A stretch of 64,000 nt of DNA, taken from the NCBI GenBank assembly GCA_050847315.1, contig CP193791.1, one strand, 5' to 3'. Under the pieces are notes generated by a model that saw only the letters and a list, made by a program, of their open reading frames with translations, was not told the origin of the DNA and did no database searches. Source of the DNA: Cedecea sp000277545. GTDB lineage: Bacteria > Pseudomonadota > Gammaproteobacteria > Enterobacterales > Enterobacteriaceae. The position numbers and the translations under genes were made by a program. Positions 43,472-53,033 of the stretch are shown here, piece by piece (positions within the stretch are counted from its first letter, which is position 1; every line of letters begins with the position of its first letter).

Positions 43472-44316
43472 GTGAAAAAGTGAACATTAAGCCGTTGGGG
43501 CCGTATATCGGGGCGCAGGTTGACGGCGTGGATTTAACGCGCGGCCTGAGCGACAACCAGTTCGAGCAGATTTACCACGCGCTGATCCGCCATCAGGTGC
43601 TGTTCTTCCGCGAGCAGGAAATTACGCCCGAGCAGCAGCGCGCGCTGGCTCTGCGTTTCGGCGATCTGCATATTCACCCGGTTTACCCGCATGCCGAAGG
43701 CGTGGAAGAAATTATCGTGCTGGATACCCACAACGATAATCCGCCGGATAACGACAACTGGCACACCGACGTGACCTTTATTGAAACGCCGCCTGCCGGA
43801 GCGATTCTGGCGGCGAAGCAGCTGCCGGAAACCGGCGGCGATACGCTGTGGACCAGCGGGATTGCCGCTTATGAGGGGCTGTCCGAGCCGTTTAAAAAGC
43901 TGTTGTCCGGGCTCGAGGCCGAGCACGATTTCCGTAAATCGTTCCAGGAGTATAAGTACGCCCACAGCGAAGTCGAACACCAGCGCTGGCGCGAAGCCGT
44001 GGCGAAGAACCCGCCGCTGCGCCATCCTGTGATTCGCACGCATCCGGTCAGCGGGAAACAGGCGCTGTTCGTCAACGAAGGCTTTACCACGCGCATTGTT
44101 AACCTGACAGAAAAAGAGAGCGAGACGCTGCTGGGCTTCCTGTTTGCCCACATCACCAAACCAGAGTTCCAGGTACGCTGGCGCTGGCAGCAAAACGATA
44201 TTGCCATCTGGGACAACCGTGTGACGCAGCATTACGCCAACGCCGATTATCTCCCGGCTCGCCGTATCATGCACCGCGCGACAATCCTCGGGGATAAGCC
44301 TTTCTGGCGCGGCTGA
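43468..44316 (+). CDS. tauD: Taurine dioxygenase
   Basis: A 282-residue Fe(II)/2-oxoglutarate dioxygenase releasing sulfite from taurine. The metal triad H99, D101 (NWHTD) and H255 (TQHYA) has the same numbering as E. coli TauD. The ATG at 43468 overlaps the tauC stop; an earlier in-frame start at 43450 is less likely. Confidence 0.94.
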   Translation: MSEKVNIKPLGPYIGAQVDGVDLTRGLSDNQFEQIYHALIRHQVLFFREQEITPEQQRALALRFGDLHIHPVYPHAEGVEEIIVLDTHNDNPPDNDNWHTDVTFIETPPAGAILAAKQLPETGGDTLWTSGIAAYEGLSEPFKKLLSGLEAEHDFRKSFQEYKYAHSEVEHQRWREAVAKNPPLRHPVIRTHPVSGKQALFVNEGFTTRIVNLTEKESETLLGFLFAHITKPEFQVRWRWQQNDIAIWDNRVTQHYANADYLPARRIMHRATILGDKPFWRG

Positions 44317-44332
44317 GCATCCGAAGGTGTGA

Positions 44333-44371
44333 TTGATATTTGCTCTTTTGGTGGTTATTATAACCACCAAA
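44333..44371 (+). promoter_or_regulatory. hicAB promoter with overlapping operator
   Basis: -35 TTGATA (44333-44338) and -10 TATTAT (44356-44361) with 17-bp spacing. A perfect 12-bp palindrome, arms TTTGGTGGTTAT/ATAACCACCAAA at 44347-44358 and 44360-44371, covers the -10. Binding there would block the promoter; HicB is the natural candidate repressor. Confidence 0.75.
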
Positions 44372-44392
44372 TTTCACTTCATGGATGAAGGA

Positions 44393-44575
44393 ATGACAAG
44401 CGCAGAGCTGATAAGGATGTTGAAAAAGTTGGGATGGCTACACGTGCGTACCAGAGGCAGCCACCACATTTTTGAAAAAGAAGGTGAGGCAAACCCTGTC
44501 GTGGTACCCCACCCAACCAAGGATTTGGCCCCGGGAACGTTGCATAAAATTCTTAAGCAACTGGGTGAGAAATGA
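44393..44575 (+). CDS. hicA: HicA family mRNA-interferase toxin
   Basis: A 60-residue dsRBD-like toxin with the conserved GSHHIF histidine (H24) and VVVPHPTKDLAPGTLHKILKQLG. Cleaves mRNA at the ribosome in known systems. The ATG at 44393 gives the standard N-terminus; a GAAGGA lies directly before it, unusually close. ATG 44381 is an alternative. Toxin before antitoxin is the usual hicAB order. Confidence 0.9.
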   Translation: MTSAELIRMLKKLGWLHVRTRGSHHIFEKEGEANPVVVPHPTKDLAPGTLHKILKQLGEK

Positions 44576-44620
44576 ATAAGTGGCGTGCCAACGAGTAGCG
44601 CTTTCAGGAGAGAGGAACGT

Positions 44621-45028
44621 ATGAAATATCCTGTGTATTTGCACCAGGCCGAAAGTGGAAGCTGGTCAGGGTTTGTGCCGGATATTGAAGGCTGCTATTT
44701 CGCCGGAGACACCATCGATGAGGCTATCGATGACGCCCATGGCGCGATTAATGCTCATCTGGAATATCAAAGCGAGAAAGGCAGAGCGGTGCCTGTTGCT
44801 CTGACGATTAACGATCATAAAAATGATGAGAGTTGCCAGGGGGGCGTTTGGGGATTTGTTGATATCGATATTACCCGGTACGAAGGTAAATCGGTAAAAT
44901 TGAATATTACGTTGCCACAATCCTTGCTGGCGAGAATCGATAGCTATGTCAGTGGTAATAGGGAGTACGCCAGCCGAAGTGGTTTTTTAGCAGAGCTGGC
45001 TCGCCGTGAATTAACTAAACGCCTGTAG
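44621..45028 (+). CDS. hicB: HicB family antitoxin
   Basis: A 135-residue antitoxin: an RNase H-like N-terminal domain (MKYPVYLHQ, GSWSGFVPDIEGCYFAGDT) and a C-terminal ribbon-helix-helix (VKLNITLPQSLLARIDSYV, SRSGFLAELARREL) for operator binding. AGGAGAGAGG precedes the ATG at 44621. Confidence 0.91.
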   Translation: MKYPVYLHQAESGSWSGFVPDIEGCYFAGDTIDEAIDDAHGAINAHLEYQSEKGRAVPVALTINDHKNDESCQGGVWGFVDIDITRYEGKSVKLNITLPQSLLARIDSYVSGNREYASRSGFLAELARRELTKRL

Positions 45029-45043
45029 CTTCTCATCACGAAT

Positions 45044-45070
45044 AAGGCCCGCCAGGTGCGGGCCTTGTTG
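45044..45070. terminator. Bidirectional terminator between hicB and nepI
   Basis: AAGGCCCGC-CAGGT-GCGGGCCTT followed by GTTGTTTTT on the plus strand. The convergent genes end on both sides. Confidence 0.8.
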
Positions 45071-45080
45071 TTTTTACAAC

Positions 45081-46262
45081 TTAAGCCCGCACCTTCACCG
45101 TAACCAGCACCGCTGTCAGCAGCATCAGGCTGCCGGACAAGATAAGCGGGGCCAGCAGGCCGAGGTTATCCAGCGCGAGGCCGCCTATTGCCGCCCCGCA
45201 GGTGTTGGCCAGTTGAATCACGGCCACCTGAATTGACCCGGCTTTTTCCGCCTGATCCGCCAGCGAGCGGGTGATCCACGTTGACCAGCCGACCGGCACG
45301 AGGGCAAAGGCCAGCCCCCAGACAATAGCAATCACCGATGCCACGGCTTTGTTCGTCCCCCACAGCACCAGTACCGCCGCGCTGATAGCGAGAATTAATG
45401 GCGCGCAGGCCAGGGCCAGCTTGAGCGATCGTTTCAGGATCGGGGCGGAAAGAGAGGTGCCGACGAAGCTGGCAATACCGAAGCTCAGCAGCACCAGCGT
45501 CAGGCCGTCCACGTCAAAGCCCGCCAGGGTCATATAAACCGGGCGAATATAGGTAAAGAACGAGAACTGCCCGGCGAACGCCATGAAAATTGCCAGCATA
45601 CCCGCCAGCACGCCCGGGCGTTTGAGCAGGCCAAACATGTTTTGCTTCTGGTGCGCCGCTTCCCCTGGCAGAGAAGGCAACGCTTTCCAGACCCAAATAA
45701 TACAGGCGACGCCCATCAGGGCGGCGGCGTTAAAGACATTGCGCCAGCCGATGATCCCCCCGAGGAAGCTGCCCAGCGGGGCGGCAATCACTAGCGCAAT
45801 CGAGACGGCTCCGAAGATAACGGACAGCGCCTTAGGCACCGTGCGCGCGGGCACAAGGCGCATGGTCAGCGAGGCCGACATTGCCCAGAACCCGCCCAAT
45901 GCCAGCCCAAGACAGGCGCGACCAAGCAGCAGCAGAGAGAAGTTGCCCGCGAACGAAACCAGTAGGCAGGAGGCGGTGAGCAGCACGGCAAAAAGCAGCA
46001 CCACACGGCGGCGATCGGTCGATCCTATCAGGTTGGTGACAAACAGGCTGGCAAACATCGCCACAAAGGCGGTGACCGTGACCGACTGCCCGGCAAGGCC
46101 TTCGGAGATATTCAGTTCCTGCGCCATCGGCGTCAGCAGGCTAACCGGCAAAAACTCAACGGTAATCAGGCAGGCCACGCAAAACGCGATGGCAAAGACT
46201 GCCGACCAGTTGGGGCGTGTTACTGAGGTTGCCGGAATGGTATGGGGGGCGGTTTCATTCAT
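45081..46262 (-). CDS. nepI: Purine ribonucleoside efflux pump NepI
   Basis: A 393-residue MFS exporter with about twelve helices, highly similar to E. coli NepI (YicM): TRPNWSAVFAIAFCVACLI at the N-terminus and GGFWAMSASLTMRLVP in the middle. Exports inosine and related purine ribonucleosides in exchange for protons. The ATG at 46262 is preferred over one 10 codons upstream. Confidence 0.9.
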   Translation of the reverse strand: MNETAPHTIPATSVTRPNWSAVFAIAFCVACLITVEFLPVSLLTPMAQELNISEGLAGQSVTVTAFVAMFASLFVTNLIGSTDRRRVVLLFAVLLTASCLLVSFAGNFSLLLLGRACLGLALGGFWAMSASLTMRLVPARTVPKALSVIFGAVSIALVIAAPLGSFLGGIIGWRNVFNAAALMGVACIIWVWKALPSLPGEAAHQKQNMFGLLKRPGVLAGMLAIFMAFAGQFSFFTYIRPVYMTLAGFDVDGLTLVLLSFGIASFVGTSLSAPILKRSLKLALACAPLILAISAAVLVLWGTNKAVASVIAIVWGLAFALVPVGWSTWITRSLADQAEKAGSIQVAVIQLANTCGAAIGGLALDNLGLLAPLILSGSLMLLTAVLVTVKVRA

Positions 46263-46850
46263 CCTGAAGTCCTGGGTCAAAGTTTGGGGCAAGCCTTCCA
46301 GTGTATCACCGCTTGCGCAACGTCTTTAACCTTTTGGCAACTTCACTCAGTATTGCGCGGCAGGCGTTCAAGATCCCTTTATCTGAATCAAACAAAAAAT
46401 AAACAAATTTAACAAAAAACGAACAATTTTCCGGGGCTAAGAGAATAATATAACCCCCTAAATTAACGAGGCTTTTATCTCTCCAGAATCATTTTCCCGA
46501 AAGGTTTGCCTGGTCATTTCTTAGGCGTTATTAAGACCGAGCTTATGCAACATAAAGAATTGGTATCTATTACTTAAATAAAATTTAGCTTAATTTAGTC
46601 ATACTTCGTAGCCCATCACGAATATATAAAAATTTCATCTTGAATTATTAAAGATAACTTTATACGGCACATTAAATAATGTGCTGGGGAAACGTTTGTC
46701 TTTAATTCTAATGAAACCACTGAGCATTCTAAGGAATTCCCACAGGATGTGGGGAATGCGTTATGCGGTCATTTAAGACCGATGATGATTCAAACGGAGT
46801 CATGAAGGATGCCTGACTCCGATGTGCGTTTTATATATGAAGGAATACCC
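46263..46850 (+). promoter_or_regulatory. Upstream region of the fim operon
   Basis: 588 bases without a gene, very AT-rich in the middle. Dyads: ATTCCCACA (46736-46744) against TGTGGGGAAT (46748-46757), and CGGTC-N6-GACCG (46766-46781). TTAAGACCG occurs twice (near 46529 and 46773). No pair of long inverted repeats typical of an invertible fimS switch is seen, which fits Salmonella-type control by FimZ and FimY. The exact promoter is not assigned. Confidence 0.5.
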
Positions 46851-47405
46851 ATGAAATTAAGCAAAATCGCCTCTTCTCTGATCGCAACCGTTGCTCTGGT
46901 CAGCAGCGCCGCTAACGCAGCAGATCCTGTTACCGTTAATGGCGGGACCGTGCACTTCCAGGGCGAGCTGGTTAACGCCGCTTGTGCGGTAAGCACTCAG
47001 TCCGACGGCCAGATCGTTAAACTGGGCCAGTACCGTACCGCCGCTTTCACCAAAGTGGGCGATACCTCTTCCCAGATCCCATTCAACATCGTTCTGACCG
47101 ATTGCGATAGCACCGTGGCGGCCACCGCTTCTGTGGCATTCACCGGCCAGACTGATGCGACCGACCCAACGCTGCTGGCGGTAAACTCCAGCGGGAACGC
47201 AACCACCGCGAAAGGCGTGGGTATCGAGATCCTGGATCGTACCTCTAAGACCCTGTCTCCGAACGGTTCTACCTTCTCTACCGCTCAGACTCTGAACGAC
47301 GGTGAGAACACCATTCCGTTCACCGCTCGCTATAAAGCAACCGCTGCCACCGCGACTGCCGGTGCTGCGAACGCGGACGCAACTTTCGTTATGAAATACG
47401 AATAA
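46851..47405 (+). CDS. fimA: Type 1 fimbrial major subunit
   Basis: A 184-residue pilin with signal peptide (cleavage after SAANA, about residue 23), the two disulfide cysteines (NAACAV, TDCDS) and the terminal beta-zipper motif ending in MKYE. It forms the fimbrial rod by donor-strand exchange. AAGGAAT precedes the ATG. Confidence 0.92.
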   Translation: MKLSKIASSLIATVALVSSAANAADPVTVNGGTVHFQGELVNAACAVSTQSDGQIVKLGQYRTAAFTKVGDTSSQIPFNIVLTDCDSTVAATASVAFTGQTDATDPTLLAVNSSGNATTAKGVGIEILDRTSKTLSPNGSTFSTAQTLNDGENTIPFTARYKATAATATAGAANADATFVMKYE

Positions 47406-47480
47406 TCAGCCACGGCTGAGAGCACAGGGATGATTCAGCCTCACGGATGAGGCTTGTCCGACGCGAGTCCAGAGAGGACG

Positions 47481-48029
47481 ATGATGATAAGGAAAATCCT
47501 GCTCCTGGCGATGCTGGCTGCGGTGAATCCCGTTCAGGCAAAGCGCATTGTGGTTATCCACGGTGGGGAAGTGCATATGCAGGGTGAGCTGGTTAACGGC
47601 GCCTGCGCCGTCGCACCTGAAAGTCAGGAAATGACGGTGCAAATGGGCCAGTACCCGAGCAACGTATTTAAAGATGTTGGCAGCTACGCGCCGCCCAGCA
47701 TCCCTTTTACCCTTCGGCTGACGGACTGTCGCCCGGAGGTTTATGACCATGTGGGCATCGCGTTTCAGGGATCTACTCCTGCGGAAGATCCTCTGGTCTT
47801 TCTGGCCACGTCCAGCGTAAGTGGCAATGACGCCAGCAGCGGCATTGGCCTCGCATTATTCGACCAACAGCAGCAGCTGATTATTCCCAATAGCGAACCG
47901 GCGTCTTATTCGGAAATAACTACGCAGGAAATGAGTTTTCATTTTACTGCCCGTTATCGCGCGGTTTCTAAGCATATGTCGCCCGGAAATATTCGCTCTG
48001 ACGTCTGGTTCACGCTGGTTTATCCCTGA
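47481..48029 (+). CDS. fimI: Fimbrial minor subunit FimI
   Basis: A 182-residue pilin-like protein with signal peptide (about 16 residues) and the pilin cysteines (NGACAV, TDCRP). Gene order directly after fimA identifies it as FimI, thought to anchor or terminate the rod. AGAGAGGA is placed for the ATG at 47481. Confidence 0.85.
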   Translation: MMIRKILLLAMLAAVNPVQAKRIVVIHGGEVHMQGELVNGACAVAPESQEMTVQMGQYPSNVFKDVGSYAPPSIPFTLRLTDCRPEVYDHVGIAFQGSTPAEDPLVFLATSSVSGNDASSGIGLALFDQQQQLIIPNSEPASYSEITTQEMSFHFTARYRAVSKHMSPGNIRSDVWFTLVYP

Positions 48030-48073
48030 ACCTCTGCTTTTCCATTCTGGCTATTTTGATGGTACCTGTCGTG

Positions 48074-48769
48074 ATGAACAAATTATATAAAGCCGCTTCG
48101 GCACTGATGCTCTCTTTAATGATGATGACTTTTAATGCGCAGGCTGCGGGCGGTATTGCCCTGGGCGCTACGCGCGTTATTTATCCGGCCGACGCGAAAC
48201 AAACTTCGCTGGCCATCACCAACAGCGATCCGAAAGAGCGCTTCCTGGTGAACTCATGGATCGAGAACGATCTCGGCCAGAAAGAGAAAAGTTTTGTGGT
48301 TACGCCGCCGCTGTTTGTCAGTGAGCCAAAAAGCGAAAACACGCTGCGTATTATCTATGCCGGGCCGGCGTTACCGACGGATCGCGAGTCTATTTTCTGG
48401 ATGAACGTGAAGGCCATTCCTTCCGTGGATAAAAACAGCGTTGAGGGAAAAAACGTCCTTCAACTGGCGGTGCTTTCCCGCATCAAACTGTTTGTACGCC
48501 CTAAAAATCTGCAGATGCAGCCGGAAGATGCGCTGAAAGAGATTCGCTTCGCGCGCAACGGTCAGTACCTGAAGATCAGTAACCCGTCGCCTTACTACGT
48601 TTCACTGGTCAACCTGAAAATGGGGAGTGAAAAACTGCCTAACACCATGGTGGCACCGAAAAATAGCGTGCAGGTTGCCGTACCGTCCGGCGTTCAGGGG
48701 GCGGTGAGCTTCCAGACTGTGAACGACTACGGCGCGGTGACTAAAGCACAAGCGGGTGTCATGCAGTAA
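48074..48769 (+). CDS. fimC: Periplasmic fimbrial chaperone
   Basis: A 231-residue PapD-like chaperone with signal peptide (ends NAQA, about residue 24), two immunoglobulin-like domains and the conserved TRVIYPADAKQTSLAITN and RIKLFVRP strands. It donates a strand to subunits before delivery to FimD. An in-frame ATG at 48059 is possible. Confidence 0.9.
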   Translation: MNKLYKAASALMLSLMMMTFNAQAAGGIALGATRVIYPADAKQTSLAITNSDPKERFLVNSWIENDLGQKEKSFVVTPPLFVSEPKSENTLRIIYAGPALPTDRESIFWMNVKAIPSVDKNSVEGKNVLQLAVLSRIKLFVRPKNLQMQPEDALKEIRFARNGQYLKISNPSPYYVSLVNLKMGSEKLPNTMVAPKNSVQVAVPSGVQGAVSFQTVNDYGAVTKAQAGVMQ

Positions 48770-48800
48770 CGCCAGGCGGGCAAAGGGAAGCAGGTAAATC

Positions 48801-51395
48801 ATGAAGAGATCAGTCTCGCGTAAAGTGTTTACGCTAGCGCCGCTGGCGGCGACCATTGTGGCCTCATTTTGGCCCGCGTTCGCTGCCGCTGAGAGCTATT
48901 TCAACCCGGCATTTTTGTCGGACGATACCGCGGCGGTGGCGGATCTGTCTCGCTTCGAAAAAGGCAGCAGCCAGCCGCCGGGCGTTTATCGCGTGGACAT
49001 CTGGCGCAACGATGAATTTGTTGCCACCGAAGACGTGCATTTTACGGCGACGGAATCGAAAGTCCCTGCTTCTGAAGCCGTGAAGTCCGGCGGGCTGACG
49101 GCCTGCCTCGACGTCGACTGGCTCAAGCGGCTCGGGCTGAATATGCTGGCGTATCCTGAGCTGGCGAAATATAAGTCCGGGGAGTGCGTCCCCTTGACTA
49201 CGGCCGTGCCAGGCGCTGAAATGAGCTATGACTTTTCGCGTCTGCGACTGGATATTAGCCTGCCACAGGCCTCTTTAATCAACAGCGCCCGCGGTTACAT
49301 TCCACCGGATCAGTGGGATGAAGGGATCCCGGCGGCGTTGCTGAACTATACCTTCACCGGCAACCGCGGCACTTACAACGACAGCTACTATCTGAACCTG
49401 CAAAGCGGCCTGAATCTGGGCCCGTGGCGCCTGCGCAATAACGGGGCCTGGAACTACACCAGCGGCGATGGCCACCACCAGAATCAATGGCAGAACATCA
49501 GTACGACGCTGCAGCGCACGATTATCCCGCTCAAGGGCGAGCTGGTCATGGGCGACAGCAACACCGGCAGCGATGTGTTCGACAGCCTCGGGTTTCGTGG
49601 GGCGCGCCTCTATTCTTCCGACAGCATGTACCCGGACAGCCTGCAGGGCTACGCGCCAACCGTGCGCGGGATTGCCCGCACCAACGCCAAGATTGTTGTC
49701 CGCCAGAACGGCTACGTGATTTATCAGAGCTATGTCTCTCCGGGCGCGTTTGCCATCAGCGACCTTAACCCGACCTCTTCAAGCGGTGACTTAGAGGTTA
49801 CGGTAGAGGAGAAAGACGGCTCTGTGCAGAAATACTCCGTGCCTTATTCCACCGTGCCGATGCTGCAGCGTGAAGGCCGGTTTAAATATGATGTGGTGAT
49901 GGGGGATTTCCGCAGCGGGAATAACCAGCAGGATAAGCCGTTCTTTACTCAGGGTACGTTGATTGCCGGTCTGCCGAACGGCTACACCGCCTATGGTGGG
50001 ACACAGCTGGCAGAGCGCTATACCGCCGTTGCGTTAGGTGCCGGGAAAAACCTCGGTGACTGGGGGGCGATTTCGCTCGATCTTACCCATGCGCGCAGCA
50101 AGCTGGCGGATGACAGCGATCATCAGGGGCAGTCGCTGCGCTTCCTGTACGCCAAATCCCTGAGCGGCTACGGAACTAACTTCCAGCTGCTGGGCTATCG
50201 CTACTCCACGCGCGGTTTTTACACTCTGGATGATGTGGCCTACCGGAATATGGAAGGCTACCAGTACGAGTGGCAAAACAATGACAGCAACCGGCAGGAA
50301 CTGGTGGCGACCAGCTATCACAACCTGCGCTACAACAAAAAGGGCCGATTTCAGGTCAATATCTCCCAGTCTCTGGGGGATTACGGCTCGGTCTATGTTT
50401 CCGGCAGCCAGCAAACTTACTGGGGAACCGATCAGGACAACACCTGGTACCAGCTGGGGTACTCCAGCGGCTGGCGCGGGATCAGCTACTCGCTTTCCTG
50501 GTCGTGGAGTAAGTCGCTCGGCCTGGCAGACACCAACCGGATTGTCGCCTTCAACCTTTCGATTCCGTTTAGCACGCTGCTTGGGCACGGTTATTCGCGC
50601 GATACGGCGCTGGATCGTGCCTACGCCACGATGGCCACAAGCCGCAGCTCTGACGGCAAAAACAGCTGGCAATCCGGGGTCGGCGGCACGCTGCTGGAAG
50701 GTCGCAACCTGAACTACAGCGTGAGTCAGGGGCATACCAGCAATAACGGCTATTCCGGCAGCGCCACTGCCAACTGGCAGGCCACGTACGGCACGCTTGG
50801 CCTGGGCTACAACTATGACCGCAACCAGCATGACTTCAACTGGCAGGCTTCCGGCGGCGTGGTCGGCCATGCGGACGGGGTGACCTTCAGCCAGCCGCTG
50901 GGCGACACCAACGTATTGATTAAAGCGCCGGGCGCTTCCGGCGTCAGCATTGAAAACCAGACCGGGGTGAAAACCGACTGGCGTGGCTATGCCGTTATGC
51001 CGTATGCCACGGTTTACCGCTACAACCGCGTAGCGCTCGACACCAACACAATGGACAACCACACCGATATTGAAAACAACGTCAGCAGCGTAGTGCCGAC
51101 GGAGGGTGCCCTGGTCCGCGCCACCTTCGATGCCCGAATTGGCGTGCGCGCCATCCTCACCGTTAAACGCGGCGACCGCCCGGTGCCGTTTGGTTCCGTG
51201 GTGCGGGAAGAGCAAAGCGGTGTGACCAGCATGGCCGGTGACGACGGGCAGATTTACCTCAGCGGCCTGCCGCTGAAAGGCAAATTGCTGATCCAGTGGG
51301 GCGACGGGAAGGGTTCCCAGTGCCGCGCCAACTATTCCCTGCCGGAAGAGAGCCTGAAACAGGCTGTCGTCATGGCAACCGCCACCTGTTCATAG
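48801..51395 (+). CDS. fimD: Fimbrial outer membrane usher
   Basis: An 864-residue usher with signal peptide (about 30 residues), an N-terminal chaperone-binding domain (YFNPAFLSDD), a 24-strand barrel interrupted by a plug, and C-terminal domains ending in a cysteine pair (SQCRANY...ATCS). Secretes and assembles the pilins. Confidence 0.93.
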   Translation: MKRSVSRKVFTLAPLAATIVASFWPAFAAAESYFNPAFLSDDTAAVADLSRFEKGSSQPPGVYRVDIWRNDEFVATEDVHFTATESKVPASEAVKSGGLTACLDVDWLKRLGLNMLAYPELAKYKSGECVPLTTAVPGAEMSYDFSRLRLDISLPQASLINSARGYIPPDQWDEGIPAALLNYTFTGNRGTYNDSYYLNLQSGLNLGPWRLRNNGAWNYTSGDGHHQNQWQNISTTLQRTIIPLKGELVMGDSNTGSDVFDSLGFRGARLYSSDSMYPDSLQGYAPTVRGIARTNAKIVVRQNGYVIYQSYVSPGAFAISDLNPTSSSGDLEVTVEEKDGSVQKYSVPYSTVPMLQREGRFKYDVVMGDFRSGNNQQDKPFFTQGTLIAGLPNGYTAYGGTQLAERYTAVALGAGKNLGDWGAISLDLTHARSKLADDSDHQGQSLRFLYAKSLSGYGTNFQLLGYRYSTRGFYTLDDVAYRNMEGYQYEWQNNDSNRQELVATSYHNLRYNKKGRFQVNISQSLGDYGSVYVSGSQQTYWGTDQDNTWYQLGYSSGWRGISYSLSWSWSKSLGLADTNRIVAFNLSIPFSTLLGHGYSRDTALDRAYATMATSRSSDGKNSWQSGVGGTLLEGRNLNYSVSQGHTSNNGYSGSATANWQATYGTLGLGYNYDRNQHDFNWQASGGVVGHADGVTFSQPLGDTNVLIKAPGASGVSIENQTGVKTDWRGYAVMPYATVYRYNRVALDTNTMDNHTDIENNVSSVVPTEGALVRATFDARIGVRAILTVKRGDRPVPFGSVVREEQSGVTSMAGDDGQIYLSGLPLKGKLLIQWGDGKGSQCRANYSLPEESLKQAVVMATATCS

Positions 51396-51416
51396 CGTGC
51401 GGAGAGATTCAGGAAG

Positions 51417-52427
51417 ATGAAAATGAAACTGAAAAATTTGATGGCCGGGTCGCTGCTGCTGGCGTTTGCTGCCCCAGCTCTGGCGACGGTTTGTGAAAAC
51501 GAGCTTAAGGTCCCAACCGATATTTCGTACGACCTGTCTGACAAATTTAATAGTAGCAACAACAACGTCGGGCAGATCGTGACTCTGAGTGAAAAAACAG
51601 GGCTGATTGGGGTGAATGCCATCTGTCCTAAAGGAACGTCGGGGAATACCACCAAGCGTAGCTATGTTACCGATTTACCCATTCAGGAAGTGGTGGGGAG
51701 TTATAAATATCTGAAGATAAATGATTACCTTAATGGCGCCATGAAAATAAACGACAGCTATGCAGGTGATTTTTATCCGCCGGTGAGCTACATGCAAATG
51801 GGGTCGCACCCTAACGTATCGAAGAACAAACCTTTTGGGGTCACGGATTCGAAGCTGGTGTTTCGCCTTAAAGTCACCCGCCGTTTTATTAACATGGTGC
51901 CGATTCCACGCCAGACGATGTTCCGGGTCTACGTAACGACGACCTCTGCGGACCCGTTAGATACCGTCGTTTACACCATCAGCTACAGCGGCAAAGTTGA
52001 AGTCCCGCAGACCTGCGAAATCAACGCCGGGCAGGTGGTGGAGTTTGATTTTGGCAGCATCGGGGCATCGTTATTCAGCCAGGCCGGGGCCGGTAACCGC
52101 CCGCAAAGCGTGACGCCGCAAAGTAAAACGGTCGGCATCAAATGCACTAATATAGATGCCCAGGCTTACCTCACGCTGCGCCTTGAGGCTGAGAAAAGCA
52201 GCGGCAATATGATGATATCCGATAACAGCGATCTGGGCTTTATCGTGGCGAACGCCAGCGGTACGCCGCTGACGCCAAACAACCTTGGCAGCAAGATTAA
52301 TTTCCAGCTTGATGATGCCGCTGCGGCCCGGGTGGGAATTCGCGCCTGGCCGGTCAGCGTGACGGGCGTTAAGCCGAAGGAAGGGCCGTTCACGGCTCGT
52401 GGCTATCTGCGCGTTGATTTCGACTAA
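51417..52427 (+). CDS. fimH: Fimbrial tip adhesin (FimH-type, two-domain)
   Basis: A 336-residue protein in the FimH position. Signal peptide ends at ALA (about residue 23). The N-terminal half (24-195) would be the receptor-binding domain; the C-terminal half (CEINAGQVVEFDFGSIG... to YLRVDFD) is a pilin domain. The lectin half is not clearly that of E. coli FimH, so mannose binding cannot be assumed. Confidence 0.82.
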   Translation: MKMKLKNLMAGSLLLAFAAPALATVCENELKVPTDISYDLSDKFNSSNNNVGQIVTLSEKTGLIGVNAICPKGTSGNTTKRSYVTDLPIQEVVGSYKYLKINDYLNGAMKINDSYAGDFYPPVSYMQMGSHPNVSKNKPFGVTDSKLVFRLKVTRRFINMVPIPRQTMFRVYVTTTSADPLDTVVYTISYSGKVEVPQTCEINAGQVVEFDFGSIGASLFSQAGAGNRPQSVTPQSKTVGIKCTNIDAQAYLTLRLEAEKSSGNMMISDNSDLGFIVANASGTPLTPNNLGSKINFQLDDAAAARVGIRAWPVSVTGVKPKEGPFTARGYLRVDFD

Positions 52428-52436
52428 GGGGACCTG

Positions 52437-52958
52437 ATGAACAAGTTTATCCTGAGCGCGCTGGCGCTGGTCCCGATACTCTGCGTGCCCTCAGTGAAAG
52501 CGGCCTCGCCGCTGGGGGAAATCAACGTTGAGCTGCATGGAACAATCGTGGATTACACCTGTGTCGTGGAGACGGGCGGGGACAATAAGACGGTGAAGCT
52601 TGGCTCGTGGCCGACCAAACAGCTGCGCACCGCCGGGAGCACAACTCAGGCAATGCCGTTTAACCTGAAGCTAACCGGCTGCCCGCCGAGCGGTACCGCC
52701 TCTATCACCTTTAATGGCAAGAGTACCGGCACGGGACTGCTGGCGCTAAACGCTGCCAGTACGGCGAAAAATGTGGCCATTGAGCTACTGAATGAGGATA
52801 AGTCCCGATTGTTGTTGAATGATGCCAGTAAAACGATGCCGGTTGATGCCAACGGCGATGTGACGCTCAAGTTTTGGGCAAACTATATTGCCACGGCGGA
52901 CAACGCGGATGCCGGGCTGGCCAATGCGGATGCGACGTTTCTGATTAACTACAATTAA
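52437..52958 (+). CDS. fimF: Fimbrial minor subunit FimF-type
   Basis: A 173-residue pilin with signal peptide (ends VKA, about residue 22), paired cysteines (DYTCVV, TGCPP) and the C-terminal FLINYN strand. Last gene of the structural operon, nine bases after the adhesin gene, matching fimF of the Salmonella cluster; likely an adaptor under the adhesin. Confidence 0.82.
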   Translation: MNKFILSALALVPILCVPSVKAASPLGEINVELHGTIVDYTCVVETGGDNKTVKLGSWPTKQLRTAGSTTQAMPFNLKLTGCPPSGTASITFNGKSTGTGLLALNAASTAKNVAIELLNEDKSRLLLNDASKTMPVDANGDVTLKFWANYIATADNADAGLANADATFLINYN

Positions 52959-52984
52959 AGCATCGTTAATGGTTCCAGAAAATA

Positions 52985-53012
52985 ACCGGGAGGAGTCTTC
53001 CCGGTATTTCCG
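52985..53012 (+). terminator. Terminator of the fim structural operon
   Basis: ACCGGGA/TCCCGGT arms with a 7-nt loop, 27 bases past the stop, then ATTTCC. Confidence 0.65.
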
Positions 53013-53033
53013 CTTCCGGTGCGTAATGGTCCT

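Noticed and set aside
46263..46850. Invertible fimS-like promoter switch
   Set aside because: No pair of matching inverted repeats a few hundred bases apart, and no fimB/fimE-type recombinase gene nearby.
50034..51215. 393-codon minus-strand frame inside fimD
   Set aside because: It lies fully within the usher gene and is an artefact of GC-rich codon bias.
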